Part shown: in pieces, positions 1-5,738 of the stretch
Numbering within the stretch: position 1 is the first letter of the stretch
Layout: the number at the start of each line of letters is the position of its first letter
Origin: Flavobacteriia bacterium
GTDB lineage: Bacteria > Bacteroidota > Bacteroidia > Flavobacteriales > Flavobacteriaceae
Reading direction: 5' to 3'
DNA: 9,255 bases
Assembly: GCA_018500075.1 (NCBI GenBank)
Contig: JAHBAN010000044.1
Span: 1-9,255, forward strand
The notes under the pieces: generated by a model
Databases searched by the model: none
The model's input: the letters and a program-made list of their open reading frames with translations, nothing else
What the model was told of the DNA's origin: nothing
Position numbers and translations under genes: made by a program

Positions 1-104
1 ACGTTGAGCGCCCCGGCCCCACCTCACCGCCCTTCCCCGACCACGGCATGAGCCAAGGCGAGCGCCTGCGCGAGGACTGGTTTCCGGTGATCTACCGCCG
101 CTAA
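1..104 (+). CDS. 3' end of an unidentified protein-coding gene (partial)
   Basis: The frame ending at the TAA at 102-104 is open to the left edge and gives 33 residues ending FPVIYRR. Third codon positions in this frame are almost all G or C, as in the clear genes of the window, which supports it being coding. The tail has Pro-rich residues followed by a charged stretch (GERLRED) and an aromatic end. It is too short for me to assign a family. It lies on the same strand as the Nudix gene 101 bases downstream, but a strong hairpin between them suggests separate transcripts. Confidence 0.6.
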   Translation, partial: VERPGPTSPPFPDHGMSQGERLREDWFPVIYRR

Positions 105-115
105 CCGACACCTCG

Positions 116-143
116 GGGGGCGCGGGCAAAACCTGACGCCCCC
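116..143 (+). terminator. Strong GC hairpin after the partial gene
   Basis: GGGGGCG (116-122) pairs with CGCCCCC (137-143). The stem continues with CGGG (123-126) against CCTG (132-135, one G-U pair) around a CAAAA loop, with one bulged A at 136. This gives about 11 pairs starting 11 bases after the TAA. There is no T-run after it (AACGAAAC follows), so it is either a terminator of non-classical form or a transcript-end stabiliser. The short repeats AACGAA (144-149 and 191-196) and TTCGTT (159-164) follow, with no clear role. Confidence 0.45.
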
Positions 144-205
144 AACGAAACACTGGCCTTCGTTCGCAAATTGATTCACAGTTTCCTCAAAACGAAAGCA
201 GCGAC

Positions 206-703
206 GTGACAGAGAGAGACAGGCCCATCAGCGTTCAAGGCCCCAAACAGCTCCCCATTGCCGTGAAAGCCGCGCATAAAACCGATGTACGCAGCCAGTT
301 TGCCGCGCTCTGCTTTCGGATCCGCAAGGACGAGCCGGAGATTCTCCTGATCACCTCGCGCGGCTCCCAGCGCTGGATTCTCCCCAAGGGCTGGCCGATG
401 CACGCCAAAACGCCCGCCGATGCCGCCCTGCAAGAAGCCTGGGAAGAAGCCGGCGTCAGAGGCAAGGCCTATGACCGCTGCCTTGGCCTGTTTTCCTACC
501 AAAAAAGCATCGGCAACAACCAGACAATGCCCTGTATTGCCCTTGTTTACCCGGTGCAGGTCAGCGCGCTCGAGACAGACTTCCCCGAAAAGGGCGAGCG
601 GCGGCGCAAATGGTTCCGCCTCAAAAAAGCCGCCGGCAAGGTCGCCGAACCCGAGCTGAAGAAAATTCTCAAGACATTTGATCCGCGCCTGCTCAAGCCC
701 TAA
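206..703 (+). CDS. Nudix hydrolase (DIPP-like subgroup)
   Basis: This 165-residue protein is a single Nudix domain, a family that cleaves nucleoside diphosphates linked to another moiety. The Nudix box spans G62-V84 with the spacing G-x5-[E]-x7-[R]-E-U-x-E-E-x-G-U. The metal-binding glutamates E77, E80 and E81 are kept, but the usual first Glu is K68 and the usual Arg is Q76. The preceding LPKGWP motif (59-64) and the EAWEEAGV end are typical of proteins related to diphosphoinositol polyphosphate/Ap(n)A hydrolases, common in alphaproteobacteria. The true substrate cannot be read from sequence. The start is GTG at 206; the ribosome binding site is weak and no better in-frame start is visible. 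The C-terminus is rich in Lys and Arg. A 56-base gap separates it from the DUF1178 gene, so they may be co-transcribed. Confidence 0.9.
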   Translation: MTERDRPISVQGPKQLPIAVKAAHKTDVRSQFAALCFRIRKDEPEILLITSRGSQRWILPKGWPMHAKTPADAALQEAWEEAGVRGKAYDRCLGLFSYQKSIGNNQTMPCIALVYPVQVSALETDFPEKGERRRKWFRLKKAAGKVAEPELKKILKTFDPRLLKP

Positions 704-759
704 GGTTGCAGCCGACGCCCGCGTGCTTATCTAAACCCGAAAGACCTTAAAGGACCGCG

Positions 760-1227
760 ATGATCCGATTCTCGCTCAAATGCGCCAACGGCCACAGCTT
801 TGACAGCTGGTTTCAGTCCTCTGAAGCCTTTGACGCCTTGCAAAAAAGCCGCAAGCTGGAATGCGCCGTCTGCGGCGCCGGCGAGGTCGAAAAATCCCTG
901 ATGGCCCCGCGCGTCAGAACAGGCAAAGCCAGCACAGAGAGCGCAGAGAGCACAGAAAGCGCCGGCAGGACAAAAGGCGGACAAGGCGCGCTCACACGGC
1001 CCGCCCACCCCGCCGAACAGGCGCTCGCCGAGATGCGCAAAAGGGTTGAGGCCAATTCCGAATATGTCGGCCCCAAATTCGCCGCCGAGGCGCGCAAAAT
1101 GCACTTGGGCGACGCCCCCGAGCGCGCCATCTATGGCGAGGCCAAGGTGGAAGACGCCAAAAAACTGATCGAAGACGGCGTGCCCGTCCTGCCCCTGCCC
1201 TTCAAGCCGCATAGGAGAACAAATTGA
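760..1227 (+). CDS. DUF1178 family protein, zinc-ribbon-like N-terminus
   Basis: This 155-residue protein matches DUF1178 as I know it: MIRFxLxC-x2-GH-xF-x2-WF near the N-terminus, a CxxC, and a C-terminus built on YVG-x-KFAxEARxMHxG, IYGEA and LPLP. C8, H12, C35 and C38 are placed as a possible zinc site. Residues 52-70 are a low-complexity Ser/Glu/Thr/Ala linker (TESAESTESAG) from an imperfect AGCACAGAGAGCGCAGAG-type DNA repeat, so the linker length may vary among relatives. The function of the family is unknown. The start is ATG 760 with TAAAGGA about five bases upstream. The stop overlaps the SDR start by four bases (TTGA), a sign of translational coupling. Confidence 0.9.
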   Translation: MIRFSLKCANGHSFDSWFQSSEAFDALQKSRKLECAVCGAGEVEKSLMAPRVRTGKASTESAESTESAGRTKGGQGALTRPAHPAEQALAEMRKRVEANSEYVGPKFAAEARKMHLGDAPERAIYGEAKVEDAKKLIEDGVPVLPLPFKPHRRTN

Positions 1228-1871
1228 GCCATATTCTGATCACAGGGGCCAATCGCGGCATTGGTGCGCGCCTCGCCGAGCTTTACACCGTCACAGGCGA
1301 CACCGTCACAGCCACCGCCCGCAGCGGCGACGGCTTCGTTGCGCTGGATGTGACCCGCCCCGCCAGCGTCAACGCGCTGGCCAGCGCCATGGCCGAAGAC
1401 ACCCTCGATCTGCTGATCTGCAACGCAGGCGTCTACCCCGACAAGGGCCAAGCGCTGGAAGACGGCTACCCAAGCGAGATGTGGGCCGAGGCCTTCGCCA
1501 CCAATGTCACCGGCGTCTTTCTCACGGTGCAGGCCTTTCTGCCCCACCTGATGCGCTCAAACGCGCCCAAAATTGCGATCATCTCCTCCCAGATGGGCAG
1601 CGACACCCTCGCCCCCGGCGGCAGCTATATCTACCGAAGCTCCAAAGCCGCCGTGCTCAATCTCGCGCGCAATCTCGCCGCCGATCTCGCCCCCGAAGGC
1701 GTGGCCGTCGGCGCCTATCATCCGGGATGGGTGCGCACCGATATGGGCGGCGAAAGCGGTGATATCGACGTGGCCCAGTCTGCCGAAGGCCTGATCCGCG
1801 AGTTTGACGCCCTCAGCCTGAAAACAACAGGCTGCTTTCGCACATGGGATGGCCGCGACCACCCCTATTGA
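1224..1871 (+). CDS. Short-chain dehydrogenase/reductase (SDR), C-factor/sniffer-like
   Basis: This 215-residue classical SDR should be a cytosolic NAD(P)H-dependent oxidoreductase; its substrate is not evident. It has the cofactor motif TGANRGIG (7-14), D42-V as the adenine contact, CNAG (66-69), catalytic N94, S121/S122, and Y137-x3-K141. The later PGWVRTDMGG motif and short length suit the C-factor/sniffer carbonyl reductase-like subgroup. R11 and R33 in the nucleotide-binding half are consistent with NADPH preference, which is an inference. The start is TTG at 1224, inside the stop of the DUF1178 gene, with AGGAGA at 1213-1218 five bases upstream. No ATG lies near the N-terminus, so TTG is the only sensible start. 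Confidence 0.92.
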   Translation: MSHILITGANRGIGARLAELYTVTGDTVTATARSGDGFVALDVTRPASVNALASAMAEDTLDLLICNAGVYPDKGQALEDGYPSEMWAEAFATNVTGVFLTVQAFLPHLMRSNAPKIAIISSQMGSDTLAPGGSYIYRSSKAAVLNLARNLAADLAPEGVAVGAYHPGWVRTDMGGESGDIDVAQSAEGLIREFDALSLKTTGCFRTWDGRDHPY

Positions 1872-1878
1872 ACCGTCC

Positions 1879-1922
1879 CAAATTTCGCCCCCGAAATTTG
1901 CCGCGAAAATTCCAATTTTCGC
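1879..1922. repeat. Two adjacent AT-rich perfect palindromes upstream of lysC
   Basis: The first is CAAATTTCG (1879-1887), a CCCC spacer, then CGAAATTTG (1892-1900), starting eight bases after the SDR stop. The second is GCGAAAATT (1903-1911), a CC spacer, then AATTTTCGC (1914-1922). Both have 9-bp perfect arms and share the core CGAAA(A)TT, so arms of one could partly pair with arms of the other. In a GC-rich genome such AT-rich symmetry stands out. It may be the 3' hairpin of the SDR transcript, a paired operator for lysC, or a dispersed genomic element. No T-run follows. Confidence 0.8.
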
Positions 1923-1946
1923 CCCACCGCTGCGACGATCGCGCCC

Positions 1947-1974
1947 TTGCGCGCGCGCGCCCAAGCGATTAAAC
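1947..1974 (+). promoter_or_regulatory. Possible lysC promoter (weak)
   Basis: TTGCGC (1947-1952) and TTAAAC (1969-1974) are separated by 16 bases and lie 29 bases upstream of the lysC ATG. The -35 match is fair and the -10 match is poor, with the spacer taken up by a GC alternating run. A lysC promoter is expected in 1872-2002 if lysC is not read through from the SDR gene; this is only the best candidate by eye. Confidence 0.2.
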
Positions 1975-2002
1975 CGCGCCGAACGCAACTGTGAGGCCCC
2001 TT

Positions 2003-3241
2003 ATGCCCGTTCTGGTGATGAAATTCGGCGGCACATCTGTCGCCAACCTCGACCGCATCCGCCGCGCCGCCAAGCGCGTCGGCGTTGAAGTGGCCAAAGG
2101 CTATGATGTGATCGTGATTGTCTCGGCCATGTCGGGCAAGACCAACGAGCTTGTCGGCTGGGTCAACGAGACCTCCCCGCTCTATGACGCGCGCGAATAT
2201 GATGCCGTGGTGTCCTCGGGCGAAAACGTCACAGCCGGCCTCATGGCCCTGACATTGCAGGAAATGGACATTCCCGCCCGCTCCTGGCAGGGCTGGCAAG
2301 TGCCCGTGCAGACCACATCGGCCCATGCCTCGGCCCGGATCGAGGATATCCCCCCCGCCAATATCGAGGCCAAATTTGCCGAAGGGATGCGCGTTGCTGT
2401 TGTTGCGGGCTTTCAGGGCGTCAGCCCCGAGGGCCGGATCACAACCCTCGGTCGCGGCGGCTCGGACACAACGGCTGTCGCCTTCGCCGCCGCCTTCGGC
2501 GCCGAGCGCTGCGATATCTACACCGATGTTGATGGCGTCTACACAACAGATCCCCGCATCTCCTCCAAGGCGCGCAAGCTCGACAAGATTGCCTTTGAAG
2601 AAATGCTCGAGCTGGCGTCTCTGGGCGCAAAAGTGCTGCAAACCCGCTCTGTCGAGCTGGCCATGCGCTACAAGGTCAAGCTCAGGGTGCTGAGTTCATT
2701 TGAAGAACAATCCGACGAAGCGGGCACGCTCGTTTGCGATGAGGAGGAAGTTATGGAAAACCGTCCCGTATCAGGCATCGCCTATTCCCGCGATGAAGCC
2801 AAAATGACATTGATCTCCGTGGCCGACCGCCCCGGCATTGCTGCGGCCATTTTCGGTCCGCTCTCCGAGGCCGGTATCAATGTCGATATGATCATTCAGA
2901 ACATTGCCGAAGACGGGCGCACCGACATGACCTTCTCCTGCCCCACCGAACAGGTGGCACGCGCTGAAAAGGCCATGGAAGACGCCAAATCCAGCGGCGC
3001 GATCAACTATCACAACCTCCTGGCCGACACAGATGTCGCCAAGGTTTCGGCTGTCGGAATCGGGATGCGCAGCCAGTCGGGCGTCGCCGCAACCATGTTC
3101 AAAACCCTCTCCGATGAAGGCATCAATATAAAAGTCATTGCGACATCGGAAATTAAGATTTCCGTGTTGATTGACAGGAAATACATGGAACTCGCGGTTC
3201 AAGCGCTGCATGATGCGTTTGAGCTTGAGAAAGCGGCCTGA
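2003..3241 (+). CDS. lysC: Aspartate kinase (aspartokinase) with tandem ACT domains
   Basis: This 412-residue cytosolic enzyme phosphorylates L-aspartate with ATP, the first step toward lysine, threonine, methionine and diaminopimelate. The kinase domain (about 1-245) carries KFGGTS (7-12), SSGEN (71-75), GFQG (137-140), TLGRGGSDTTA (148-158) and YTDVDGVYTTDPR (173-185). Two ACT domains follow (about 266-340 and 347-412), the usual site of lysine/threonine feedback. The length is normal for the single-function type. I chose ATG 2003 over GTG 1991 because relatives begin MPVLVMKFGGTS and TGAGG (1992-1996) sits six bases upstream. A strong internal ribosome binding site precedes M251 (see separate entry). 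ptsP follows after 40 bases on the same strand, an association I know from other alphaproteobacteria. Confidence 0.97.
   Translation: MPVLVMKFGGTSVANLDRIRRAAKRVGVEVAKGYDVIVIVSAMSGKTNELVGWVNETSPLYDAREYDAVVSSGENVTAGLMALTLQEMDIPARSWQGWQVPVQTTSAHASARIEDIPPANIEAKFAEGMRVAVVAGFQGVSPEGRITTLGRGGSDTTAVAFAAAFGAERCDIYTDVDGVYTTDPRISSKARKLDKIAFEEMLELASLGAKVLQTRSVELAMRYKVKLRVLSSFEEQSDEAGTLVCDEEEVMENRPVSGIAYSRDEAKMTLISVADRPGIAAAIFGPLSEAGINVDMIIQNIAEDGRTDMTFSCPTEQVARAEKAMEDAKSSGAINYHNLLADTDVAKVSAVGIGMRSQSGVAATMFKTLSDEGINIKVIATSEIKISVLIDRKYMELAVQALHDAFELEKAA
2741..2755 (+). promoter_or_regulatory. Internal ribosome binding site and ATG within lysC (possible beta subunit)
   Basis: GAGGAGG (2741-2747) lies five bases before an in-frame ATG at 2753-2755, which is codon 251 of lysC. 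Translation from here to 3241 would give a 162-residue product starting MENRPVSGIAY and holding just the two ACT domains. Some aspartokinases (Bacillus subtilis AKII, Corynebacterium glutamicum LysC) make such a beta subunit from an internal start and work as alpha2beta2. The caution is that GAG GAG GAA simply encodes three Glu residues, so the match could be incidental. Confidence 0.5.
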
Positions 3242-3247
3242 GATTCT

Positions 3248-3271
3248 GCCTTGGGCCAGATAAAACAAGGC
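3248..3271 (+). other. Small hairpin in the lysC-ptsP gap
   Basis: GCCTTG (3248-3253) and CAAGGC (3266-3271) form a 6-bp stem with a 12-base loop. The right arm contains the only AAGG-like ribosome binding sequence before the ptsP ATG at 3282, so folding could limit ptsP translation. There is no T-run, so it is not a classical terminator. Confidence 0.35.
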
Positions 3272-3281
3272 CCGTTGTGAT

Positions 3282-5534
3282 ATGAGTGAACCACAAGACC
3301 CGATCAAAACAGACAGCCGGCAAATGCTGGGCCGTTTGCGCGGGGTCATGGCCGAAGACAGCGCAGGTCAGGCGCGTCTGGATACGATCACCAAGCTGAT
3401 CGCCGAAGAAATGCACTGCGAGGTCTGCTCGGTCTATCTGTTTCGCGATGAGGACACGCTCGAACTCTGCGCCACAGAGGGGCTGAAACCCGAAGCCGTG
3501 CACCAGACCCGTATGAAAATGGGCGAGGGCCTTGTCGGGCTTGTGGCCCGCAAAGGCCAGCGGATCAACACGCCCGATGCGCCCTCCGAGCGCGGCTTCC
3601 GCTTTATGCCCGAGACCGGCGAAGAGATTTATTCGAGCTTTCTCGGGGTGCCGATCCAGCGCCTTGGCGAAAAGCTCGGCGTGCTTGTGGTCCAGACCAA
3701 AGACGCCCGCGAATTTGCCGGTGAAGAGGTCGATGCGCTGGAAGTTGTCGCCATGGTGCTGGCCGAAATGGCCGAGCTGGGCGCCTTTATCGGCGAGGGC
3801 GCGGCGCTCTCGGCGCGCCACACCCAGCCGGTGCTGGTGCGCGGGGCCACCGGTCAGGAAGGCGCCGCCGAAGGCCATGTCTGGCTGCACGAGCCGCGCG
3901 TGGTTGTGACCAATCCGACCGCCGAAGACCCGCACCGCGAATTCGAGCGCCTCAACGAGGCGGTCGAGGAGCTGCGTGTCGGCGTTGACAAAATGCTCGC
4001 CGGCGCGCGCGGCGGCGGCAAGGAGCAGCTTGATGTGCTCGAGGCCTACCGGATGTTCGCCAATTCCAAAGGCTGGATGAGCCGCATGGAACAGGACATC
4101 GGCCGCGGCCTCTCCGCCGAAGCCGCCGTCGAGAAAGAACAATCCACCGCCCGCGCCCGGATGCAGCAGGTCACAGACGCCTATCTGCGCGAGCGCCTGC
4201 ATGATCTTGACGATCTCTCCAATCGCCTGCTGCGCATCCTGACCGGCCAGGGCCTTGAAACCGGCGCCGAAATGCCCCCCGATCCCGTGCTGATCGCGCG
4301 CAACATCGGGCCGGCCGAGCTTCTGGATTATGGCCGCTCGCTCAAGGCCATCGTGCTCGAAGAAGGCTCCGTCGGCAGCCACGCAGCGATTGTCGCGCGT
4401 GCGCTGGCGATCCCGCTGATCATCCACGCCGCGCGCATCACCACCGAGGCGCTGAACGGGGATCATATTATGGTCGACGGCGATCAGGGCGTCGCCCACC
4501 TGCGCCCCGATGACACTGTGGTGGCGGCCTTTCGCGACAAGATCGCGATGCAGGCCCAGGCCCAGGAGCGCTACGCCTCGATCCGCGAAAAACCCGCCAC
4601 AAGCCTTGATGGGCACACCGTCACCCTCACCATGAACGCCGGCCTGATGGCCGATCTGCCCTCGCTTGACAGCTCCGGTGCGCAGGGCGTCGGCCTGTTC
4701 CGCACCGAGCTTCAGTTTCTTGTGCGCAACCAGATGCCGCGGCGCTCCGAGCTTTCGGCGCTCTACAGCCGCGTGCTCGACGCCGCCCAAGGCAAACGGG
4801 TGGTCTTTCGCACGCTTGATATCGGCTCTGACAAAGTCCTGCCCTATATGAAGCCCAATGACGAGCCAAACCCCGCCCTCGGCTGGCGGGCGATCCGGGT
4901 TGGCCTCGACAAACCGGGCATCATGCGGATGCAGCTGCAAGCCCTGCTGCGCGCCGCCAAGGGCAGGCCGCTCACCGTCATGTTCCCCTTTGTGGCGCAG
5001 TTTGAAGAATACCGCGCCGCACGAGTCGAAATGGACAAAGCTCTGGCACGCGAACGCGCTCTGGGCCACACCCTGCCCGCAGAGCTTGAAATCGGCGCCA
5101 TGCTCGAAACCCCCTCACTCGCCTTTGCGCCCGACAAATTCTTTGACGAGGTCGATTTTCTCTCGATCGGGGGCAATGATCTCAAGCAGTTCTTTTTTGC
5201 CGCCGACCGCGAGAACGAACGCGTCCGCCGCCGCTATGACACGCTCAATGTCAGCTTTCTCACCTTCCTCGAAGGCATCGTGACCCGCTGCAACGCCTCG
5301 GGCACTGCCCTCAGCTTTTGCGGCGAAGACGCAGGCCGCCCCGTCGAGGCCGTCTGCCTCGCCGCCATCGGGCTGCGCAGCCTCTCCATGCGGCCGGCCT
5401 CGATCGGCCCGGTCAAGAGCCTGCTGCGCCGTGTCGATCTGGGCGCACTCAAAGCGCTGATCGAGCGCGCCGCCCAAGAGGGCCAGCAATCCGCGCGCCC
5501 CGCCGTTGTCGAGTATCTGCGCAATTTGAATTGA
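3282..5534 (+). CDS. ptsP: PEP-protein phosphotransferase PtsP (EI-Ntr of the nitrogen PTS)
   Basis: This 750-residue cytosolic protein takes phosphate from phosphoenolpyruvate onto a His and passes it to NPr, starting the PtsP-PtsO-PtsN regulatory relay. In order it has a GAF domain (about 25-165; in studied EI-Ntr proteins this senses glutamine), an HPr-binding helical part (about 210-330), the swivelling phosphohistidine domain with H367 in GSVGSHAAIVAR (362-373), and a C-terminal PEP-binding barrel. The barrel holds GLFRTE (471-476), RTLDIGSDK (510-518), GAMLETPS (605-612) and the active Cys in FCGED (C680). The length and GAF domain separate it from sugar EI (about 570 residues). One oddity is SIGGNDLKQFFF at 628-639, where the usual Ser/Thr before NDL is G631 and small residues after Q636 are Phe. 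The ribosome binding site is weak. The stop codon lies in a 29-bp repeat. Confidence 0.96.
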   Translation: MSEPQDPIKTDSRQMLGRLRGVMAEDSAGQARLDTITKLIAEEMHCEVCSVYLFRDEDTLELCATEGLKPEAVHQTRMKMGEGLVGLVARKGQRINTPDAPSERGFRFMPETGEEIYSSFLGVPIQRLGEKLGVLVVQTKDAREFAGEEVDALEVVAMVLAEMAELGAFIGEGAALSARHTQPVLVRGATGQEGAAEGHVWLHEPRVVVTNPTAEDPHREFERLNEAVEELRVGVDKMLAGARGGGKEQLDVLEAYRMFANSKGWMSRMEQDIGRGLSAEAAVEKEQSTARARMQQVTDAYLRERLHDLDDLSNRLLRILTGQGLETGAEMPPDPVLIARNIGPAELLDYGRSLKAIVLEEGSVGSHAAIVARALAIPLIIHAARITTEALNGDHIMVDGDQGVAHLRPDDTVVAAFRDKIAMQAQAQERYASIREKPATSLDGHTVTLTMNAGLMADLPSLDSSGAQGVGLFRTELQFLVRNQMPRRSELSALYSRVLDAAQGKRVVFRTLDIGSDKVLPYMKPNDEPNPALGWRAIRVGLDKPGIMRMQLQALLRAAKGRPLTVMFPFVAQFEEYRAARVEMDKALARERALGHTLPAELEIGAMLETPSLAFAPDKFFDEVDFLSIGGNDLKQFFFAADRENERVRRRYDTLNVSFLTFLEGIVTRCNASGTALSFCGEDAGRPVEAVCLAAIGLRSLSMRPASIGPVKSLLRRVDLGALKALIERAAQEGQQSARPAVVEYLRNLN

Positions 5535-5617
5535 GGATTTGCGGCGCCTTTGGCGTCGATTGAGGGATTGCGACGCCTTTGGCGTCGATTAAGGATTTGC
5601 GACGCCTTCGGCGTCGC
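5531..5617 (+). repeat. Three abutting 29-bp hairpin repeats at the ptsP stop codon
   Basis: The units are 5531-5559, 5560-5588 and 5589-5617, with no spacer. Each begins TTGAGG or TTAAGG, then GATTTG or a variant, then a stem. Units 2 and 3 have CGACGCC / GGCGTCG with TTT and TTC loops. Unit 1 has CGGCGCC / GGCGTCG, where the changed base still pairs as G-U. The ptsP TGA (5532-5534) is the TGA of unit 1. Because 29 is not a multiple of three, the units fall in all three frames and are not coding. They may act as a bidirectional transcript end or an mRNA stabiliser. Confidence 0.9.
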
Positions 5618-5623
5618 GGGGGG

Positions 5624-5642
5624 GGCCGCCCTTCGGGCGGCC
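5624..5642. terminator. 8-bp GC hairpin in the convergent gap
   Basis: GGCCGCCC (5624-5631), a TTC loop and GGGCGGCC (5635-5642) form a perfect stem right after a run of G. It lies between convergent genes, so it could end transcripts from either side, although no T-run touches it. Confidence 0.5.
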
Positions 5643-5650
5643 AGATCTAT

Positions 5651-5671
5651 GCCTTCGGCGAGGATATTTTT
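5651..5671 (+). terminator. GCCTTCGGC hairpin with T-run, likely ptsP terminator
   Basis: A short stem GCC-TTC-GGC (5651-5659) is followed by GAGGATA and five T (5667-5671), then an A-rich stretch. I recall similar (GCC-loop-GGC)GGGAGTATTTTT-type segments downstream of many Rhodobacterales genes, though I could not check this. The stem is short, so it may work with the larger hairpin just upstream. Confidence 0.45.
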
Positions 5672-5682
5672 AGAAAGAAAAA

Positions 5683-5738
5683 GACAGGCAGGCGGTAAGG
5701 CCGGCAGGCAGGTAGGCAGACAGACAGGCGGCAAGGCT
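5683..5738. repeat. Degenerate GGCA tetranucleotide tract
   Basis: Fourteen consecutive 4-base units keep one phase from 5683 to 5738: mostly GGCA, GACA and GGCG, with single GGTA, GTAA, GCAA, GGCC and GGCT units. The tract ends at the first base of the ecsC stop triplet (5738-5740, - strand), so it lies just outside that reading frame. Confidence 0.8.

Noticed and set aside
1872..2002. Lysine riboswitch or leader-peptide attenuator upstream of lysC
   Set aside because: The gap is shorter than a lysine riboswitch plus expression platform, no L-box-like segments are seen, and no short frame with an ATG and repeated Lys, Thr or Met codons is present.
1991..2002. GTG 1991 as the lysC start
   Set aside because: It uses the ribosome binding bases themselves as codons and adds four residues not expected before MPVLVMKFGG.
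3153..5069. Long - strand open frame of 638 codons opposite ptsP
   Set aside because: It mirrors the ptsP frame in GC-rich DNA, has a Gly/His/Ala/Asp-heavy composition and shows no domain, while ptsP has all its catalytic motifs.
5531..5617. CRISPR array, because unit length is 29 bp and partly palindromic
   Set aside because: The three units abut with no spacers and no cas genes are nearby.
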